Part shown: in pieces, positions 61,676 through 64,000 of the stretch
How the letters are laid out: each line of letters begins with the position of its first letter
Numbering within the stretch: position 1 is the first letter of the stretch
Source of the DNA: Peptoniphilus phoceensis
GTDB taxonomy: Bacteria; Bacillota; Clostridia; Tissierellales; Peptoniphilaceae
Reading direction: 5' to 3'
DNA: 64,000 nt
Assembly: GCF_001517665.2 (NCBI RefSeq)
Contig: NZ_LN999808.1
Span: 62,001 to 126,000, forward strand
The notes under the pieces: model-generated
What the model was told of the DNA's origin: nothing
Seen by the model: the letters and a program-made list of their open reading frames with translations, nothing else
The model's database searches: none
Made by a program: the position numbers and the translations under genes

Positions 61676-62515
61676 ATGAGAAAAAACAACAAAAAAAATA
61701 TTATTATTTTCATCAGTCTTTTATTAATAGCACTGTTAACATTTACAGCTTGCTCAAAAAAAGAAGATAAGAACGCACCAGTAATAGGAATTTCTTGGTC
61801 AACAGATGAAGTAGACAAAGACTCCAAAGACAAAGTAGACATTGATACACAAATGTATGCAGACGCACTAAGAAAAGCTGGAGCAAAAGTTGTTTTCTTG
61901 AAAGAAATGAAATCACTTGATCAAGCTAAAAAAGAAATTAGTGAAGTTCAAGGTGTTGTTGTAACTGGTGGAGACGATTTAAACCCTGCACTTTACAAGG
62001 AAGAACCAATTCCAACATTAGAAGACATTAACCCAAGAAGAGATAAGTCTGACGTATTTTTACTTAACGCTTTATTAGAAGAAGACAAGCCAACACTTGC
62101 CACTTGCAGAGGAATGCAACTTACTAATATTTTATCAGGAGGAACTTTGTATCAAGATATAATTGTTCAAAAACCTACTGATATTGTTCATAGAGATCCT
62201 GAAAGAAAAGTTTTCGTAAAACACGATATTGAAGTTTTACCAGACAATATTTTAGCTGAAGGATTTGGAAAGTCAGGCAAAGTTGAAGTTAACTCTTGGC
62301 ATCACCAAGCAATTAAAGACCTTGGAAATAACTTAGACATTTTGGCAAAGGCTCCTGATGGAACAATTGAAGCAATTACTAGAACTGACAAGACATATTA
62401 TTTAGGACTACAATTTCATCCTGAAGCATTAATAATTGAAGATAACAATGAAGATGCTTTAAATCTTTATAAAACATTTATCGTAAAAGCACAAGAATTA
62501 TCACAACAAAAATAA
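61676..62515 (+). CDS. Exported class I glutamine amidotransferase-like hydrolase (peptidase C26), lipoprotein
   Basis: A 279-residue enzyme of the gamma-glutamyl-gamma-aminobutyrate hydrolase (PuuD-like) family. The catalytic Cys lies in TCRGMQ (residue 144) and the His-Glu pair in LQFHPEAL (about 252); GGDDLNP (about 99) is the substrate loop. Unusually, it has a lipoprotein signal: hydrophobic stretch then LTFTAC with the lipid Cys at residue 26. Family members are normally cytoplasmic. It would cleave gamma-glutamyl compounds outside the cell, perhaps releasing glutamate for the fermentation; that is inference. GAGGAGC precedes the ATG. Confidence 0.9.
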   Translation: MRKNNKKNIIIFISLLLIALLTFTACSKKEDKNAPVIGISWSTDEVDKDSKDKVDIDTQMYADALRKAGAKVVFLKEMKSLDQAKKEISEVQGVVVTGGDDLNPALYKEEPIPTLEDINPRRDKSDVFLLNALLEEDKPTLATCRGMQLTNILSGGTLYQDIIVQKPTDIVHRDPERKVFVKHDIEVLPDNILAEGFGKSGKVEVNSWHHQAIKDLGNNLDILAKAPDGTIEAITRTDKTYYLGLQFHPEALIIEDNNEDALNLYKTFIVKAQELSQQK

Positions 62516-62536
62516 AATTTAATCTAGTTTTACATT

Positions 62537-62565
62537 TTAGAGGGAAAAATTCCCTCTAATTTTTT
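62537..62565 (+). terminator. Terminator after the C26 lipoprotein
   Basis: AGAGGGA, AAAA, TTCCCTCT, then a T run. Confidence 0.88.
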
Positions 62566-62651
62566 TAATTTTTTTATTGTCATATTCATACTACTATGTT
62601 AAACTAGTAACAGATTATTTAATACACTTTTTGATTAAATTCCTTTTACTC

Positions 62652-62675
62652 GCCGAGATTGTCTCGGCAATTTTT
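62652..62675 (+). terminator. Isolated terminator
   Basis: GCCGAGA, TTG, TCTCGGC, AA and T7 on the plus strand. No gene precedes it; a promoter-like TTGTCA-17-TAAACT at 62577-62605 could give a transcript of about 70 nt ending here. The rest of 62516-62805 holds no gene that I can see. Confidence 0.75.
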
Positions 62676-62805
62676 TTGCCCTTTTTTATAATATAATATT
62701 AATTAAAACTAGCATTTATTCTTCTTGTTTTCTAAAGAATTTCACTTATAAATTTTCATTTTTACTTCTTTATGTTTACCTAAAGCTTAATTAAAAAATT
62801 TTATC

Positions 62806-62830
62806 AAAAAACAGGTCACTAGGACCTGTT
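62806..62830 (-). terminator. Terminator after the CNNM/CorC gene
   Basis: AACAGGTC, 5-nt loop, GACCTGTT, T run on the minus strand. Confidence 0.85.
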
Positions 62831-62837
62831 AATATTT

Positions 62838-64000
62838 TTATGAATTAAATTCTTTGTATTCTCTTTTTGCTTCTTCTTGTTCTTCTGGTATAACCTTGAT
62901 GCTAGCCTTTATTATTCTCTTTTCAGCAACTGCAAGTTCTGTCAAGATACATCCAGATGCCTTTACACTTAATTTTTTCTTTTGTTTTTCATCTGGGATA
63001 AAGCCAAGCTTTTCGATTATAAGTCCAGAAATTGTTTCATGGTTTTCTGAATAAAGTGAAACTCCAAGTGCATCGTTTATGTCTTCTATGTCCATGGATC
63101 CATCAACTATATATTCATTTTCAGCAATTTTTTCAACATTGTGATCTTCTTTGTCGTATTCGTCTTCAATTTCTCCTACTATTTCTTCTACTATATCTTC
63201 TACAGTAACCATGCCAGAGAAACCGCCGTACTCGTCAATTAAAATTGCCACATAGTTTTTTGATGCTTGCAGTTCTTTTAAAAGCATGTCAATTTTTTTA
63301 GTTTCTGGCACATAATAGGGCGCTTTTATACAGTTATCCAAATTTATAGATTCATAATTATTTTTTGCATATTCTACAAAAAGATCCTTGATATAAACTG
63401 TTCCCAGGATGTTATCTGTATTTTCTCTATAAACAGGCATCCTTGAATAGCCATTTTTCAAAACTTCTGTTACTGTTTCTGTTGTAAATTCGTCATAGTC
63501 CAACATATAAATTGAAGTCCTTGGTGTCATAATTTCATAGGCAAGTTTGTCATCAAAATCCATTATATTTACTATCATTTCTTCACCAGCTGAGTTTATA
63601 ACTCCTTGTTGCGTTGAAACCTTTATATATGATTTTAGTTCTTCTTCTGAAATTTTCTCTTCAACATCTTCAGAATATTTTCCCATGATTTTTAAAACCA
63701 AGACTGTTGATAAAGACAACAGTTTGACAAAGGGATAAAATATTTTTGACGCAAAAGCAATTACATTACTTGCTTTAAGGGCAACTTTCTCTGAATTTTG
63801 TAGAGCAATTCTCTTTGGCACAAGTTCTCCAAAAACAAGGGTTATATAGGATAGAAAAAGTGTCACCAAAATAAATGCCACAGTGCTACCGTAAGGTATC
63901 CCGTATCCTCTTAAAAATTCTCCAAAAACTTTTGAAATAGAAGTGGCTGCAGATCCAGATGAGAAAAATCCTGCCAAAGTTATTGCAACTTGGATAGTTG
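62838..64000 (-). CDS. CNNM/CorC (HlyC) family transporter, 5' end outside the window
   Basis: Membrane protein with CBS domains, family members of which export Mg2+ or act in metal homeostasis. The frame stays open to the window edge, reading TIQVAITLAGFFSSG before the first in-window start candidate (TTG 63977), so the gene is only partial here. Visible parts: end of the DUF21/CNNM domain with FGELVPKRIALQNSEKVA, a CBS pair with IMTPRTSIYMLDYDEF and a second half ending IDEYGGFSGMVTVEDIVEEI, then the CorC-C transporter-associated domain (DGSMDIEDINDALGVSLYSE). Lies alone with a terminator. Confidence 0.93.
   Translation of the reverse strand, partial: TIQVAITLAGFFSSGSAATSISKVFGEFLRGYGIPYGSTVAFILVTLFLSYITLVFGELVPKRIALQNSEKVALKASNVIAFASKIFYPFVKLLSLSTVLVLKIMGKYSEDVEEKISEEELKSYIKVSTQQGVINSAGEEMIVNIMDFDDKLAYEIMTPRTSIYMLDYDEFTTETVTEVLKNGYSRMPVYRENTDNILGTVYIKDLFVEYAKNNYESINLDNCIKAPYYVPETKKIDMLLKELQASKNYVAILIDEYGGFSGMVTVEDIVEEIVGEIEDEYDKEDHNVEKIAENEYIVDGSMDIEDINDALGVSLYSENHETISGLIIEKLGFIPDEKQKKKLSVKASGCILTELAVAEKRIIKASIKVIPEEQEEAKREYKEFNS

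Overview
The window is a low-GC, AT-rich chromosome segment of an anaerobic Firmicute. The best fit is a Peptoniphilus/Anaerococcus-like member of the Tissierellia. The reasons are the complete gene set for glutamate fermentation by the 2-hydroxyglutarate pathway, a Na+ glutamate symporter, SLH-anchored surface proteins (one of 2485 residues), strong AGGAGG ribosome sites and sigma-A type promoters. The genus is inferred from gene content only. No tRNA, rRNA, CRISPR array, insertion sequence or prophage was seen.

Layout. 1-6 kb: a decayed homoserine dehydrogenase end, tuf, a MATE exporter, then a 2-hydroxyacid dehydrogenase with a formimidoylglutamase. 6-13.6 kb: one giant SLH surface protein. 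13.6-22 kb: htpG behind a CIRCE-like operator; an AbiEi/AbiEii pair and an orphan OadB/OadG-like pair, bracketed by two nearly identical membrane-protein genes; tpx and rlmH; a gene remnant with a duplicated terminator. 22-28 kb: ZIP transporter, a typA-cls-ygjP operon, hisS. 28-36 kb: gltS, aldehyde dehydrogenase, an HTH/DUF2975 unit, a phasin/PhaE-like coiled-coil protein, a cytoplasmic leucine-rich-repeat protein, an ornithine cyclodeaminase family enzyme.

36.4-45.6 kb is the metabolic core: gcdD-gcdC-gcdB-gctA-gctB-gcdA, then a terminator and a new promoter, then hgdC-hgdA-hgdB. Together these activate 2-hydroxyglutarate to its CoA ester, dehydrate it to glutaconyl-CoA, and decarboxylate that to crotonyl-CoA while pumping Na+. 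GltS (28.5 kb) could use the Na+ gradient to import glutamate, and the formimidoylglutamase (4.9 kb) would supply glutamate from histidine. Glutamate dehydrogenase and a certain 2-hydroxyglutarate dehydrogenase are not seen; the enzyme at 3.9 kb is a possible candidate for the latter.

46-64 kb: mntP and a glutaredoxin; a metG-tatD-rnmV-ksgA-arsR operon in which ksgA seems to start at AUA; a YeiH-type exporter; an amino-acid ABC transporter behind a clear lysine riboswitch; a second SLH protein; a CIRCE-controlled dnaJ-like/clpB heat-shock operon; a lipoprotein of the gamma-glutamyl hydrolase family; and a CNNM/CorC protein cut by the window edge.

The most notable points are the AUA start of ksgA, the two CIRCE-like operators with the same altered half-site, the lysine riboswitch that assigns a substrate to the ABC transporter, the repeat-bracketed AbiE/OadB-OadG module, terminator-like hairpins abutting the ribosome sites of metG and mntP, and a PhaE-like protein with no PHA synthase nearby.
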